Assembly: GCA_963750045.1 (NCBI GenBank)
Contig: CAVVPD010000005.1
Span: 1 to 64,000, forward strand
DNA from: DASUAS01 sp963750045
Lineage (GTDB): Bacteria > Actinomycetota > Acidimicrobiia > IMCC26256 > DASPTH01
DNA: 64,000 bases
Direction of reading: 5' to 3'
Below are positions 41,275-50,425 of this stretch, in pieces. The notes beneath the pieces are model-generated. The model was not told the origin of the DNA and did no database searches. It saw only the letters and a program-made list of their open reading frames with translations. Made by a program: the position numbers and the translations under genes. How positions within the stretch are numbered: position 1 is the first letter of the stretch; every line of letters starts with the position of its first letter.

Positions 41275-42236
41275 GTCTCCTCGTCTTCCTGGAGCACCAC
41301 GAGCGCGTCCTCTCGCCGGGTTCGCTCGGCGTGCTCACCAAGGCTGCCGAGCTCGATCCGGACGTCGCCGCCGTGCTCGTCGGCGACGACCTCACGCCCC
41401 TCGCCCACGAGGCGGGCCGCTACGGCGCGGCCACGCTCTTCAGCGCGGTCGACAACTCCCCGTCGCCGCTTCCCGGGCCCCGGATCGACGTGCTGGCAGA
41501 GCTCGTGCGCCGGTTCCCGAACTTCGACACGATCCTGTTCTCGAACTCGGTCCTCGCGGCGGACGTCGCCGCCGGGCTCGCGGCGCGTCTCGACGCCGGC
41601 ATCAACTGGGACCTCGTCGACCTCGAGTTGCGCGACGGCGAGCCGGTCGCCCAGCAGCCGATGCTCCAGGACTCCGTATCGGCCGAGGTCGGGTGGCGGT
41701 CCCCTCAGCGGATCGCGCTGTTCCGGTCCGGCTCGTTCGAGCCGGTGCCGTCCGCGGCGGAGCGCGAGCCAGCGGTCGAGCCGCTGACGGTCGAGTTCGC
41801 GGAGCACACGGTCGCCGCGCGTGTGGTCGAACGTACGCTGCGTGCCGACGAAGGCCCGTCGCTGGTCGATGCCGACGTGATCGTCGCCGGAGGCATCGGC
41901 CTCGGCTCCGCAGAGGGTTTCGAGCTGGCCGAGCAGCTCGCCGCGGTGCTCGGCGGCGCGGTCGCGGCAACTCGCGCCGCCGTCTACAAGGGCTGGTGCC
42001 CCGCGTCGGTGCAGGTCGGCCAGACCGGCACGACGGTCTCGCCCAAGCTCTACGTCGCGCTCGGGATCTCCGGAGCGGTGCAGCACAAGGTGGGGATGCA
42101 GAACTCGAAGACGATCGTCGCCGTCAACAAGGACCCGCACGCTCCGATCTTCGAGTTCAGCGACTTCGCGGTCGTGGGCGACGTCCACACCGTCGTGCCC
42201 GAGCTCATCGAGTTGCTGCGCAAGCACGCAGGCTGA
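41271..42236 (+). CDS. etfA: electron transfer flavoprotein subunit alpha
   Basis: The 321-residue subunit has an N-terminal domain (MSLLVFLEHHERVLSPGSLG) and the conserved C-terminal FAD site: GGIGLGSAEGFELAEQLA, VGQTGTTVSPKLYVALGISG, HKVGMQNSKTIVAVNKD and PIFEFSDFAVVGD. It pairs with EtfB immediately upstream. The stop codon overlaps the ATG of the ETF dehydrogenase gene (TGATG), making a compact three-gene unit for passing electrons from flavin dehydrogenases to quinone. Confidence 0.95.
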   Translation: MSLLVFLEHHERVLSPGSLGVLTKAAELDPDVAAVLVGDDLTPLAHEAGRYGAATLFSAVDNSPSPLPGPRIDVLAELVRRFPNFDTILFSNSVLAADVAAGLAARLDAGINWDLVDLELRDGEPVAQQPMLQDSVSAEVGWRSPQRIALFRSGSFEPVPSAAEREPAVEPLTVEFAEHTVAARVVERTLRADEGPSLVDADVIVAGGIGLGSAEGFELAEQLAAVLGGAVAATRAAVYKGWCPASVQVGQTGTTVSPKLYVALGISGAVQHKVGMQNSKTIVAVNKDPHAPIFEFSDFAVVGDVHTVVPELIELLRKHAG

Positions 42237-43942
42237 TGTCTCGTCCCGTCGACTTCGAGGCGGCGTTCGACCCGAATCGCTACGTCGTCGGACCGACCGA
42301 CCTCGTCGACGAACGCATCGAGGTCGGCGTGCTCGTGATCGGTGCCGGCCCTGCAGGCCTGGCGTGCGCGATCCGGTTCGGGCAACTGCTCGAAGAGCAC
42401 CCGGGAGTCGCCGAGCGGCTGGGCGACGTACCCGTTGCAGTGGTCGAGAAGGGCAAGCAGGCGGGCTCGCACCTCTTGTCGGGCGCGGTGATCCGACCCG
42501 GCGCGCTCGAGCGGCTCTTCGAAGGCCACGGCGGCCTCGGCGACATGCCCACCTACGGCCTGGTCGGCGAAGAGCAGGTGTACGTGCTCACCCGCGACCG
42601 AGCGCTCCCGATCCCGACACCGCCTCCGATGCGCAACCACGGCAACGTCGTCGTCTCGCTCTCGCAGGTCGGACGCTGGCTCGCCGAGCGCGCCGAATCC
42701 GAAGGCGCGATGTTGCTGCCCGAGACATCCGCGGTGAGCCTGCTCGTCGAGCACGGTCGAGTCGTCGGGGTGCGTACCGGCGACAAGGGACGCGGCCATG
42801 ATGGCGAGGAGCTGAGCAACTTCGAGCCGGGCAGCGACCTCGTCGCCCGAGTGACCGTGCTCGCCGACGGCACGCAGGGACATCTCTCCAACATCGCGAT
42901 CGACCATTTCGACCTGCGCGGCGACGCGGCGCCCCAGGTCTGGGAGCTGGGGGTCAAGGAGGTCTGGAAGGTCCCGCGACCGCTCGACCGCATGATCCAC
43001 ACCATGGGGTGGCCGCTGCGGCCCCAGGCGAAGTACCGGGAGTTCGGCGGGTCGTTCATCTATCCGATGGGCGACGACATGGTCGCGATCGGGATGGTCG
43101 TGGGCCTCGACTACCGGGACCCCCGCCTCAACCCGCACGACCTCCTCCAGCAGCTGAAGACGCACCAGACCGTCCGCGCCATCCTGGAGGGCGGCGAGCG
43201 CATCGAGTGGGGGGCGAAGACCATTCCCGGCGGGGGCTTCCATGCCCTGCCGCGCCGGCTGCACGCGCCGGGCCTCCTCTTGTGTGGCGACGGCGTCGGG
43301 ATGGTGAACGTCCCGACGTTGAAGGGCGTGCACTACGCGGTCGAGTCAGGTCGTCTCGCCGCCGAAGCCGCGTTCGCGGCCGTCTCACGAGCGGAACCCC
43401 AGGGGCCGGTGGACGACGCCGCGCTCGCGTCGTACGACGACGCGGTACGCGCCGGCTTCATCGGGAAGGAGCTCTACGAGGTGCGCGACCTCCGGCAGGT
43501 GTTCGGCCGGGGGTTCTTCCTGGGTGGCGCCCTGGGGGTCCTCAACACGGTCACCAAGGGCCGCGTCAGCATCGGCTCGATGACGACCGAGCGCGACGAC
43601 GAGCAGCCGCTGCTGCCGCCCGATGGCGATGCGCCCGCGATCGTCCACGACGGCGTGCTCACCTTCGACCGGCTCTCGTCGGTGTTCGCGTCCGGCAACA
43701 AGACGCGGGACGACCAGCCCAATCACCTGCTCGTCCGCACCCGGGTCGCGCCCGACGTCGCCGAGCTGTGGGCGAACCTGTGCCCCGCCCACGTCTACAC
43801 GGCCGGCCCGGTCGGCGACGACGGCCTGGCCGAGGTCGAGCTCGCACCGTCGAACTGCGTCCAGTGCGGCGCCATCTCGGCCAAGGGCGGCCGCCTGACT
43901 CCACCCGAGGGCGGCTCCGGGCCCGAGTACTGGCTGACCTGA
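42236..43942 (+). CDS. electron transfer flavoprotein-quinone oxidoreductase (ETF dehydrogenase)
   Basis: The 568-residue protein begins at ATG 42236. It has the FAD-binding GVLVIGAGPAGLACAIRFGQ, then EKGKQAGSHLLSGAVIRPGA, MVNVPTLKGVHYAVESGRLA and a C-terminal ferredoxin-like end LCPAHVYTAG...SNCVQCGAISAKGG...PPEGGSGPEYWL. Canonical ETF-QO has four cysteines for a [4Fe-4S] cluster (one in CPAxVY and three in CxxCxxC). Here the last is replaced, reading CVQCGAI, so only three ligands are visible. It reduces menaquinone or ubiquinone with electrons from ETF. Confidence 0.93.
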   Translation: MSRPVDFEAAFDPNRYVVGPTDLVDERIEVGVLVIGAGPAGLACAIRFGQLLEEHPGVAERLGDVPVAVVEKGKQAGSHLLSGAVIRPGALERLFEGHGGLGDMPTYGLVGEEQVYVLTRDRALPIPTPPPMRNHGNVVVSLSQVGRWLAERAESEGAMLLPETSAVSLLVEHGRVVGVRTGDKGRGHDGEELSNFEPGSDLVARVTVLADGTQGHLSNIAIDHFDLRGDAAPQVWELGVKEVWKVPRPLDRMIHTMGWPLRPQAKYREFGGSFIYPMGDDMVAIGMVVGLDYRDPRLNPHDLLQQLKTHQTVRAILEGGERIEWGAKTIPGGGFHALPRRLHAPGLLLCGDGVGMVNVPTLKGVHYAVESGRLAAEAAFAAVSRAEPQGPVDDAALASYDDAVRAGFIGKELYEVRDLRQVFGRGFFLGGALGVLNTVTKGRVSIGSMTTERDDEQPLLPPDGDAPAIVHDGVLTFDRLSSVFASGNKTRDDQPNHLLVRTRVAPDVAELWANLCPAHVYTAGPVGDDGLAEVELAPSNCVQCGAISAKGGRLTPPEGGSGPEYWLT

Positions 43943-43958
43943 CCGCGTCGCTTCGGGC

Positions 43959-44387
43959 TCAGGTGGCGCTGAGGTCGAGGTCGGGTGGTGGCGTCGCGGG
44001 CAGCTGCCAGCGCAGGAAGCCCTTGTCGTACTTCTCGTGGTACGCGTTCGCCTGCTCGACCATCGAGTGGAAATTCGCCTCGAAGCCGTCCCAATCCTCG
44101 GCCTCGATGTTCGCCTGCAGCGACGCCACCGCGCCCGAGACGAACGCGTCCATGTCTTCCTCGTACTTGGGCCGCAGGATCGAGCCCTTCTGCATGAGGT
44201 TGACCGCCTCCTTCAGCTGGAACGCCGCGAGCTTGCGGTTGTGCGCCTTCGCCGCGTAGTAGCACTTCCAGATCCGTTCGCCGACCAACGGCATGATCTC
44301 GGCCATCCCGGGCATGAGATGCCCGAGGTCGCTCAACTCGAAGGATCCGCCCTTGATCGCGATCTCGTGGTCGTGGTCAGCAGCCAT
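43959..44387 (-). CDS. hypothetical helical protein
   Basis: The 142-residue protein is not one I recognise. It begins MAADHDHEIAIKGGSFELSD and contains GHLMPGMAEIMPLVGERIWK, CYYAAKAHNRKLAAFQLKEA, a region with three or four predicted helices, and ends FLRWQLPATPPPDLDL. The amphipathic pattern and conserved aromatic and His positions suggest a soluble four-helix bundle. It is 59 bp downstream of the P450 on the same strand and may belong to that operon. It converges with the ETF dehydrogenase 16 bp away. Confidence 0.7.
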   Translation of the reverse strand: MAADHDHEIAIKGGSFELSDLGHLMPGMAEIMPLVGERIWKCYYAAKAHNRKLAAFQLKEAVNLMQKGSILRPKYEEDMDAFVSGAVASLQANIEAEDWDGFEANFHSMVEQANAYHEKYDKGFLRWQLPATPPPDLDLSAT

Positions 44388-44446
44388 GACCGGACGCTAC
44401 CGCGCCCGCTCCGCGGCATGCATGCCCGGAATGGACGATCCGGTCG

Positions 44447-45685
44447 CTACACGGCGTCGGAGCCGCGCCTCGCCCCCGGGGTGAACGCCACGGGCATGTG
44501 CTTGATGCCGCCGATGAAGTTCGACCGGAGGATCTCCGGGTCGCCGACGAGGTGCATGTCGGGGATGCGTTCCAGCACTTCCTGGAAGATCAGTTTGAGC
44601 TCCATGCGAGCCAGGTTCGCACCCAGGCAGAAGTGGTGACCGCCGCCACCGAACGCGACCTGTTCCTCGGGGTCTCGTGTGATGTCGAAGCGGAACGGGT
44701 CGTCGAACACCTCCTCGTCGCGGTTGGCGGAGATGTACCACATCACGACCTTGTCGCCGTCGGCGACCTCTTGGCCCCGGATCTCGGTGGGGCGCGTGGC
44801 CGTGCGGCGGAAGTGGTAGACGGGCGACGCCCAACGCAGGATCTCTTCGACCGCGGGGTTCAGTTGCGCGTCGAGGTCCTGGCGCAGCGACGCGTACTGC
44901 TCAGGGTGCTGCATGAGCGCCCACATGCCCCACGACGTCGTGTTGCGCGTGGTCTCGTTGCCCGCCACCGACAACAGCAGCATGAACATGTCGAACTCGA
45001 GCTCCGACAGCTTCTCGCCTTCGACCTCGGCGTTGATGAGCTTGGTGACGATGTCGTCGCGCGGGTCGTTGCGACGTTGCTTGGCCAACTCGTTGGCGTA
45101 CGTGTAGAGCTGGGCCGACGCTTCGTGCGCCCCCTCGACACCGTCTTCGAAGTCGGGGTCGTCGGCACCGATCATCGCGTTCGACCACTCGAAGAGCAGG
45201 TGCCGGTCCTCCTGGGGCACGCCCATGATCTCGGCGATCGCCTGGAGCGGCAGCTCCGAGGCGAGGTCGACCACGAAGTCGCAGGAGCCGCGCTCGATCA
45301 CGTTGTCGACGATCATGCGCGACCGGTGGCGGAGATACTGCTCGAGCAGCCCGATCATGCGGGGGGTGAAGCCCTTGTTCACCAGCAGGCGGTACCGCGT
45401 GTGCTTGGGCGGATCGGTGTAGAGCATCATCACACCGCGCGTGTCGAAGCCGCCCTGGGCCTCGGGATCCATGATGCTGACCCCGCCGACCTCTGACGAG
45501 AACAGCTCGGAGTCGCGGTTCACCGTCACGACGTCCTCGTGGCGCACGACGTTCCAGAATCCGGTGCCACCGGGGTAGTCGTGCCACGAGACCGGGTCCT
45601 CCGCCCGGAGGCGTCTGAACATGTCGTGGTGCTCGAGGCGCTGGAACCGGTCGAGGTCGAGGAGGTCGATCGTGGCAGTCGTCAT
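44447..45685 (-). CDS. cytochrome P450
   Basis: This 412-residue soluble P450 has the I-helix LLLSVAGNETTRNTTSWGMW (acid/alcohol region GNETT), K-helix EEILR, and haem-binding loop FGGGGHHFCLGANLARMELK with the axial Cys. The wording, especially VAGNETTRN, is typical of the actinobacterial CYP124/125/142-like group acting on sterol side chains or branched lipids, but class cannot be fixed here. No ferredoxin gene is adjacent. A 17-bp palindrome lies 9 bp upstream of the start. It forms the promoter-proximal part of a unit with the downstream hypothetical gene. Confidence 0.95.
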   Translation of the reverse strand: MTTATIDLLDLDRFQRLEHHDMFRRLRAEDPVSWHDYPGGTGFWNVVRHEDVVTVNRDSELFSSEVGGVSIMDPEAQGGFDTRGVMMLYTDPPKHTRYRLLVNKGFTPRMIGLLEQYLRHRSRMIVDNVIERGSCDFVVDLASELPLQAIAEIMGVPQEDRHLLFEWSNAMIGADDPDFEDGVEGAHEASAQLYTYANELAKQRRNDPRDDIVTKLINAEVEGEKLSELEFDMFMLLLSVAGNETTRNTTSWGMWALMQHPEQYASLRQDLDAQLNPAVEEILRWASPVYHFRRTATRPTEIRGQEVADGDKVVMWYISANRDEEVFDDPFRFDITRDPEEQVAFGGGGHHFCLGANLARMELKLIFQEVLERIPDMHLVGDPEILRSNFIGGIKHMPVAFTPGARRGSDAV

Positions 45686-45693
45686 CGCACCAG

Positions 45694-45710
45694 TCTGACA
45701 CCTCGTCAGA
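45694..45710. promoter_or_regulatory. palindromic operator candidate TCTGAC-N5-GTCAGA upstream of P450
   Basis: TCTGACACCTCGTCAGA is a perfect 6+5+6 inverted repeat in the 32-base gap between the epoxide hydrolase stop and the P450 start. The same core (TGACRCCYCGTCAGAT) occurs at 54982-54997 before the second binding-protein gene. Spacing and length suit a TetR-type dimer. The nearest TetR gene in the window is at 2390-2980; the true regulator may lie elsewhere. Confidence 0.5.
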
Positions 45711-45717
45711 TCCGATG

Positions 45718-46896
45718 TCAGCGAAGCGGACGGAAGAAGGCCCTGACGTCGTCGACGAAGAGGTCCGGGTTCTCCATGGCCGGGAAATGGAGACCCCGGT
45801 CGCTGATCGTCCAGCGACGGACGTCGTAGACCCCTTCGGCGCGGCTGCGGGGCGGGGGACCCACGTTGGCGCCGGGCCCGTCGACGAGCCGCTCGAGCAG
45901 GAAGCCCGCGGGCGCCAGGACCCGTTCCTCCTCGCCCAGGCGCACCGGATGCGCCCGGCTCTCGTAGTAGAGGCGGTTGGCGCTGTTGATCGTGCCGGTG
46001 AACCAATAGAGGGCGATGGTGGTCAGCAGCTCGTCGCGGGTGAAGAGGCTCTCGACGTCGCCCCCGCAGTCGGACCAGCGCCGCCACTTCTCCACGATCC
46101 AGCCGGCGAGTCCGGCGGGGGAGTCCATGAGGCCGTAGGCCAGCGACTGCGGCTTGGTCCCCTGGATCAGGCTGTAACCGATCTCGTTGCGCCGCCAGGC
46201 CGCCCCACGCGCCGCGAACTCGGCTTCTTCCGGGGTGTTCCCGCGCTCGCCCGCGGCGCGGAAGTTGAGCATTCCCATGTGGATCCCCACGAGCGAGCCG
46301 GGATGGTCGAGCCCGAGCAGCGCAGTCACGTATGCGCCCCAGTCGCACCCGCTCGCCGCGAAGCGCTCGTACCCGAGCGCCGACATGAGCGACACCCAGA
46401 GGTGCGCGGTGACACGAGGGGTCATGCCGGGCACGCGTGGGATCTCGGAGAATCCGTAGCCGGGCATCGACGGGACGACGACGTGGAACGCGTCGGCGGG
46501 GTCGCCGCCGTGTGCGGCGGGGTCGGCGAGCGGGCCGATGACCTTGTGCCACTCGTAGAAGGTGCTCGGCCATCCGTGGGTGAGCACGAGCGGCAGCGGA
46601 TCCGGTCCGGTGCCGGGCTGGTGGACGAAATGGATGCCGAGCTCGCCGAACCCGAATTCCGCGAGCTGTGTCCGGTACTGCGGCAACGAGTTGAGCAGCG
46701 CTTCCTGGGCGCGCCAGTCGAAGCCGTCGGCCCAGTAGGCGACCAGCTCCTGCAGGTACCCGAGCTCGGTGCCGTAGTCCCACCCCGCGCCTGCCACCTG
46801 ATCGGGCCAGCGGGTCCGCATGATCGCGGCGCGGAGGGCGTCGAGGTCGTCGTCGGCGATCTCGACGCGGAACGGCGCGATACCGAGCGCGCTCAT
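45718..46896 (-). CDS. epoxide hydrolase (EHN-domain alpha/beta hydrolase)
   Basis: The 392-residue protein has the epoxide-hydrolase N-terminal domain (FRVEIADDDLDALRAAIMRT, WPDQVAGAGWDYGTELGYLQ) and a catalytic domain with LVLTHGWPSTFYEWHKVIGP (HGWP oxyanion motif) and AASGCDWGAYVTALLGLDH (nucleophile Asp). The start ATG 46896 overlaps the stop of the upstream enoyl-CoA hydratase (ATGA). Lid Tyr residues are plausible in LYYESRAH. It would open an epoxide, perhaps one made by the adjacent P450. Confidence 0.9.
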   Translation of the reverse strand: MSALGIAPFRVEIADDDLDALRAAIMRTRWPDQVAGAGWDYGTELGYLQELVAYWADGFDWRAQEALLNSLPQYRTQLAEFGFGELGIHFVHQPGTGPDPLPLVLTHGWPSTFYEWHKVIGPLADPAAHGGDPADAFHVVVPSMPGYGFSEIPRVPGMTPRVTAHLWVSLMSALGYERFAASGCDWGAYVTALLGLDHPGSLVGIHMGMLNFRAAGERGNTPEEAEFAARGAAWRRNEIGYSLIQGTKPQSLAYGLMDSPAGLAGWIVEKWRRWSDCGGDVESLFTRDELLTTIALYWFTGTINSANRLYYESRAHPVRLGEEERVLAPAGFLLERLVDGPGANVGPPPRSRAEGVYDVRRWTISDRGLHFPAMENPDLFVDDVRAFFRPLR

Positions 46897-47675
46897 CGCT
46901 GTTGCGTGCGGCCGCGTTCCATGATGGCGTCGCGCCGGCGCGCCACCTCGTCGGCGACGCCGCTTGCGGCGTCGAGCCATGCACGCGAGCGTCGCAGCTC
47001 GAGGTGGCGGACGTCGTGGTCGGTCAGTCGTTCCTGTTCGCGATAGGTGCCGAGCACGTTGCGGACCCCGCCCTGGTCGTTCGACACGATGTCGGTGCCG
47101 AGCTTCACGCAGAACGGCACGAGCTCCTCGTGGGCCACCACGTGGTTCACGAGCCCCCACTCGAGCGCGGTCCGCGCATCGACGAAGTTGCCGGTGACGC
47201 TCATCTCGCGGGCTCGCCGCTGCCCGACCGCCTCGGCGAGGAGCACGGTGAGCCCCCAGCCCGGCATGATGCCGACGCGTGCGTGCGTGTCGGCGAACCG
47301 GGCGCGTTCCGACGCAACGAGGAAGTCGCAGGTGAGCGCGACTTCGAGCCCCCCGGTGACGCTCGCACCGTTGATCGCTCCGATCACCGGCTTGGTGGTC
47401 TCGGGGAACGGCCGGATGAGCTCGTCGTCGCCGGTCACGATGTGCCTGACCTCGGAATCGTCGCCGAGCGACTTCAGGTCGACTCCCGCACAGAAGGCCG
47501 GGTCCGCGCCGGTCAACACGATCGCGTCGACGTCGTCGCGCACGTCGCACGCCGCGATCGCCGCGGGCAGGGCTGCGTTCAACGCGGGCGAGAGCGCGTT
47601 GCGCGCCTCCGGCCGGTTGAGGGTGACGACCGCCACGCGGTCGGCCACGTCTACGAGGATGACGTCGTCGCTCAT
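46893..47675 (-). CDS. enoyl-CoA hydratase/isomerase family protein
   Basis: This 260-residue crotonase has DRVAVVTLNRPEARNALSPA, TGADPAFCAGVDLKSLG and GASVTGGLEVALTCDFLVAS. The last has Glu at the first catalytic position; the second position reads His (FADTHARVGIMPGWG), a frequent pattern in this group. It is directly preceded by another crotonase (TAG then ATG, no gap) and overlaps the epoxide hydrolase. It probably acts on an acyl-CoA intermediate of the same pathway. Confidence 0.9.
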   Translation of the reverse strand: MSDDVILVDVADRVAVVTLNRPEARNALSPALNAALPAAIAACDVRDDVDAIVLTGADPAFCAGVDLKSLGDDSEVRHIVTGDDELIRPFPETTKPVIGAINGASVTGGLEVALTCDFLVASERARFADTHARVGIMPGWGLTVLLAEAVGQRRAREMSVTGNFVDARTALEWGLVNHVVAHEELVPFCVKLGTDIVSNDQGGVRNVLGTYREQERLTDHDVRHLELRRSRAWLDAASGVADEVARRRDAIMERGRTQQR

Positions 47676-48432
47676 CTACCGTCCTGTCCATCGCGGCTCG
47701 CGTCTCTCGAAGAACGCAAGCACACCTTCGTGCACATCGTCACTGCCGCGGATCGCGGCGGTGGCGTCGCTCGTGGCTTCCCACCCCAGCGCGTCGCGCT
47801 CGGCGACGCTGCGTTCCAGCGCCCGCAAACTGGCACGCGCGCCGACGGGGCCGACGGCCTCGATGCGCGGCGGCGAGCGCCAGGGCGCCCCGCACGGCTT
47901 CACCCGGTTCGGTGACCATGTTCACCAACCCGAGGGAGTAGGCGCGCTCGGGGCTGAGGTTGTCGCCGGTGAGGAGCATCTCCTTCGCCACGTTCAACGG
48001 GAGCGCGCGGGCCGAGCGGAAGAGACCACCGCAGGTGGGGACCAGCCCGCGCTTGACCTCGGGGAGCCCGAACGACGCGGTCCGCGCCGCGACGACGAGG
48101 TCACAGGCGAGCACGATCTCGAACCCGCCGCCGAGCGCGGGGCCCTCGACCGCGGCGATGAGCGGCTTCACTCGCTCGCGGCGGATCACGCCGTACTCGC
48201 CGCCCCGTGCGGTCGCCGGGCTCGAACCCCGTGTGCTCGACAGGTCGGTGCCGGCGGAGAAGACCTTGGGCGTGCCGGTCAGCACACCGACCCAGAGCTC
48301 GGGATCGTCGTCGAGGTCATCGAGCGCAGCACTGACGCCTGCCGCGATCTCTTCGTTGATCGCGTTGCGTTTCTCCTCGCGCCGGATGGTGACGACCAGC
48401 ACGCGCCCGAGGCGCTCCGTGTCGACCGGCAT
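47676..48432 (-). CDS. enoyl-CoA hydratase/isomerase family protein, one frameshift
   Basis: From ATG 48432 the protein reads MPVDTERLGRVLVVTIRREE, GTPKVFSAGTDLS, GPALGGGFEIVLACDLVVA (first Glu) and FGLPEVKRGLVPTCGGLFR (second Glu). Near 47865-47875 the frame is lost and another frame continues RIEAVGPVGARASLRALERS to a terminal FFERREPRWTGR, the usual hydratase end. One base added or lost explains this. The corrected length is about 252 residues and both catalytic Glu are present, so a hydratase is likely. It is 29 bp from the alcohol dehydrogenase. Confidence 0.88.
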
Positions 48433-48460
48433 GAGGCGGAGTCTACGGCCGTCCGACCGA

Positions 48461-49406
48461 TCAGGGACCGAGCACGACCTTGATGGCCCCGGACGACCGG
48501 TCGCCCGACACGCGGAACGCTTCGGCGGCGTCGTCGAGCGCGAACCGGTGGGTGACGAGCGCCTCGGAGATCTCGGGCCGTGCAGCGAGGACCGCGGCGG
48601 CGACCTCGAACTCTCGCGTCCCGTGGTCGTGGCCGTACATCGAAGCCGGGATCACGTGAGCTTCCTTGCCGAGCAGCGCGCTGCCGAAGCTCACGGGGTC
48701 CCAATAGGTCGCGGCGATGACGATGGTTCCGGCCGGTCGCACGCGGGCGACGGCGCCGTCGAGTGACGACTGGCTCCCCGCCGCGTCGACGACCACGTCG
48801 TATTCCTCGAGCAGCGCGCGACCGGCACCGAGCCGTTCGCCGGCTTCCTGCTGGTGTGGGTAACGAGCGGACAGGTCGACCTCGACACCACGTTCCCGCG
48901 CGACCGCGACGAGTGAGAGGCCGATCGAGCCGCCCCCGATGACCAGGATCCGCGAGCCGGCAGGGAGCGCGACGCGTCCCGAGCGCGTGCCCGGCGACCG
49001 CGAGCGGCTCGACGAGGGCACCGACTTCCGGACCCACGCCGGCGGGCAGGGGAACGAGACAGGTCCGGTCGACGACGACCTCGTCGGCGAGACCGCCGTC
49101 GACCGAGACGCCGTGGAGACGCGACAGTCCGGTGCGGCAGAGCTCGGTGTCGCCCGCGAGGCAACGGTCGCACTCGCCGCACCAGACATTGGGTTGTACG
49201 GCCACCGCGGTTCCGTCGTCGAGCACGCCTGCGAACTCGTGGCCGAGCGTGACCGGGATGTTCCACGCCGCCAAATGGAGGTCGGAGCCACAGATGCCGC
49301 ACGAGCGGACCCGCACCCGCACGGGATCGACCGCGTGCGCCGGGATCGACGTGTCGACATCCACGACGCCGACGCCACCATCACCCGTCGCCCGCACCGC
49401 TCGCAT
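48461..49406 (-). CDS. zinc-dependent medium-chain alcohol dehydrogenase, one frameshift
   Basis: From ATG 49406 (MRAVRATGDGG) the catalytic-zinc motif RSCGICGSDLH, LGHEFAG and structural-zinc cysteines in WCGECDRCLAGDTELC are visible, then EPLAVAGHALG. After a shift near 48975-48985 the Rossmann part follows in another frame: SRILVIGGGSIGLSLVAVAR, VVVDAAGSQSSL and a terminal SGAIKVVLGP. Combined length is about 315 residues. It heads the P450/epoxide hydrolase operon and would oxidise an alcohol intermediate. GTG 49424 is an alternative start. Confidence 0.87.
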
Positions 49407-49502
49407 GCGATCGGAGTCTTGCACGATCGGGCCTGGAATGAATCGGGGGCCATCCAGCTACGGTGGGGCGCGGCAAATTGCGGGACGAGCAACGGAGCGA
49501 CG

Positions 49503-50402
49503 ATGACGGACCTCGGATTCGACGGCAAGGTGGCGATCGTCACCGGCGCCGGTGGTGGGCTCGGACGCGAGCACTCCCGGCTGCTCGGGAGCCGGGGCGC
49601 GCTCGTGGTCGTGAACGACATCGGTGGCGCGGTCGACGGCACCGGTGGTGACGCGGGGCCGGCGCAGAAGGTGGTCGACGAGATCAAGGCCGCGGGCGGT
49701 GAGGCGGTCGCCGACACCAATTCGGTGGCCACGCCGGAGGGAGGTCGGGCGATCGTCCAGACCGCGCTCGACGCCTTCGGCCGTGTCGACATCGTCGTCA
49801 ACAACGCCGGCATCCTCCGCGACAAGAGCTTCCACAACATGACACCCGAGTTCGTCGATCCCGTCATCGACGTGCACCTCCGCGGCGCGTTCTACGTGAC
49901 GCAGCCGGCTTGGGTGCACATGCGGGAACAGCAGTACGGCCGGGTCATCGTCACCGCTTCCTCAGCCGGCCTCTACGGCAACTTCGGCCAGGCGAACTAC
50001 GGCGCGGCGAAGATGGGTCTCGTCGGCCTCGCGCACGTGCTCGCGCAGGAAGGTGGGCGCTACAACATCAAGGCCAACGTCATCGCTCCGGTCGCCGGCA
50101 CGCGCATGACCCGCGAGATCTTCGGAGATCTCGCCGACAAGCTCGATCCGGCGCTCGTGTCTCCCGTCGTCGCGTGGTTGGCCCACGAGGACTGTCCGGT
50201 CTCCGGTCACGCCTACTCCGTCGCCGCCGGTCGGGTCGCGAGGATCTTCGTCGGCGTCGGTCCCGGGTACATGCGCACGGACGCCCCTCTCACCGCAGAA
50301 GACGTACGCGACCACTTCGACGAGATCGAGCGAACCGACGACTTCGTGATCATGAAGAACGCGACCGAAGAGCTCCGCCTGGTCGCGAAGCTGCTGGGCT
50401 GA
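49503..50402 (+). CDS. SDR family protein, peroxisomal-type (HSD17B4-like) 3-hydroxyacyl-CoA dehydrogenase
   Basis: The 299-residue SDR has VAIVTGAGGGLGREHSRLLG, VVVNDIGG followed by a GGAVDGTGG loop typical of the multifunctional-protein/HSD17B4-type dehydrogenases, NNAGILRDKSFHNM, ASSAGLYGNFGQANYGAAKM (S, Y, K) and APVAGTRMT. These act as 3-hydroxyacyl-CoA dehydrogenases in steroid or fatty acyl breakdown. It is divergent from the alcohol dehydrogenase with 96 bp between starts and is followed 23 bp later by an acyl-CoA dehydrogenase. Confidence 0.9.
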   Translation: MTDLGFDGKVAIVTGAGGGLGREHSRLLGSRGALVVVNDIGGAVDGTGGDAGPAQKVVDEIKAAGGEAVADTNSVATPEGGRAIVQTALDAFGRVDIVVNNAGILRDKSFHNMTPEFVDPVIDVHLRGAFYVTQPAWVHMREQQYGRVIVTASSAGLYGNFGQANYGAAKMGLVGLAHVLAQEGGRYNIKANVIAPVAGTRMTREIFGDLADKLDPALVSPVVAWLAHEDCPVSGHAYSVAAGRVARIFVGVGPGYMRTDAPLTAEDVRDHFDEIERTDDFVIMKNATEELRLVAKLLG

Positions 50403-50425
50403 GCCGACGACGATCGAGGTGAGCG

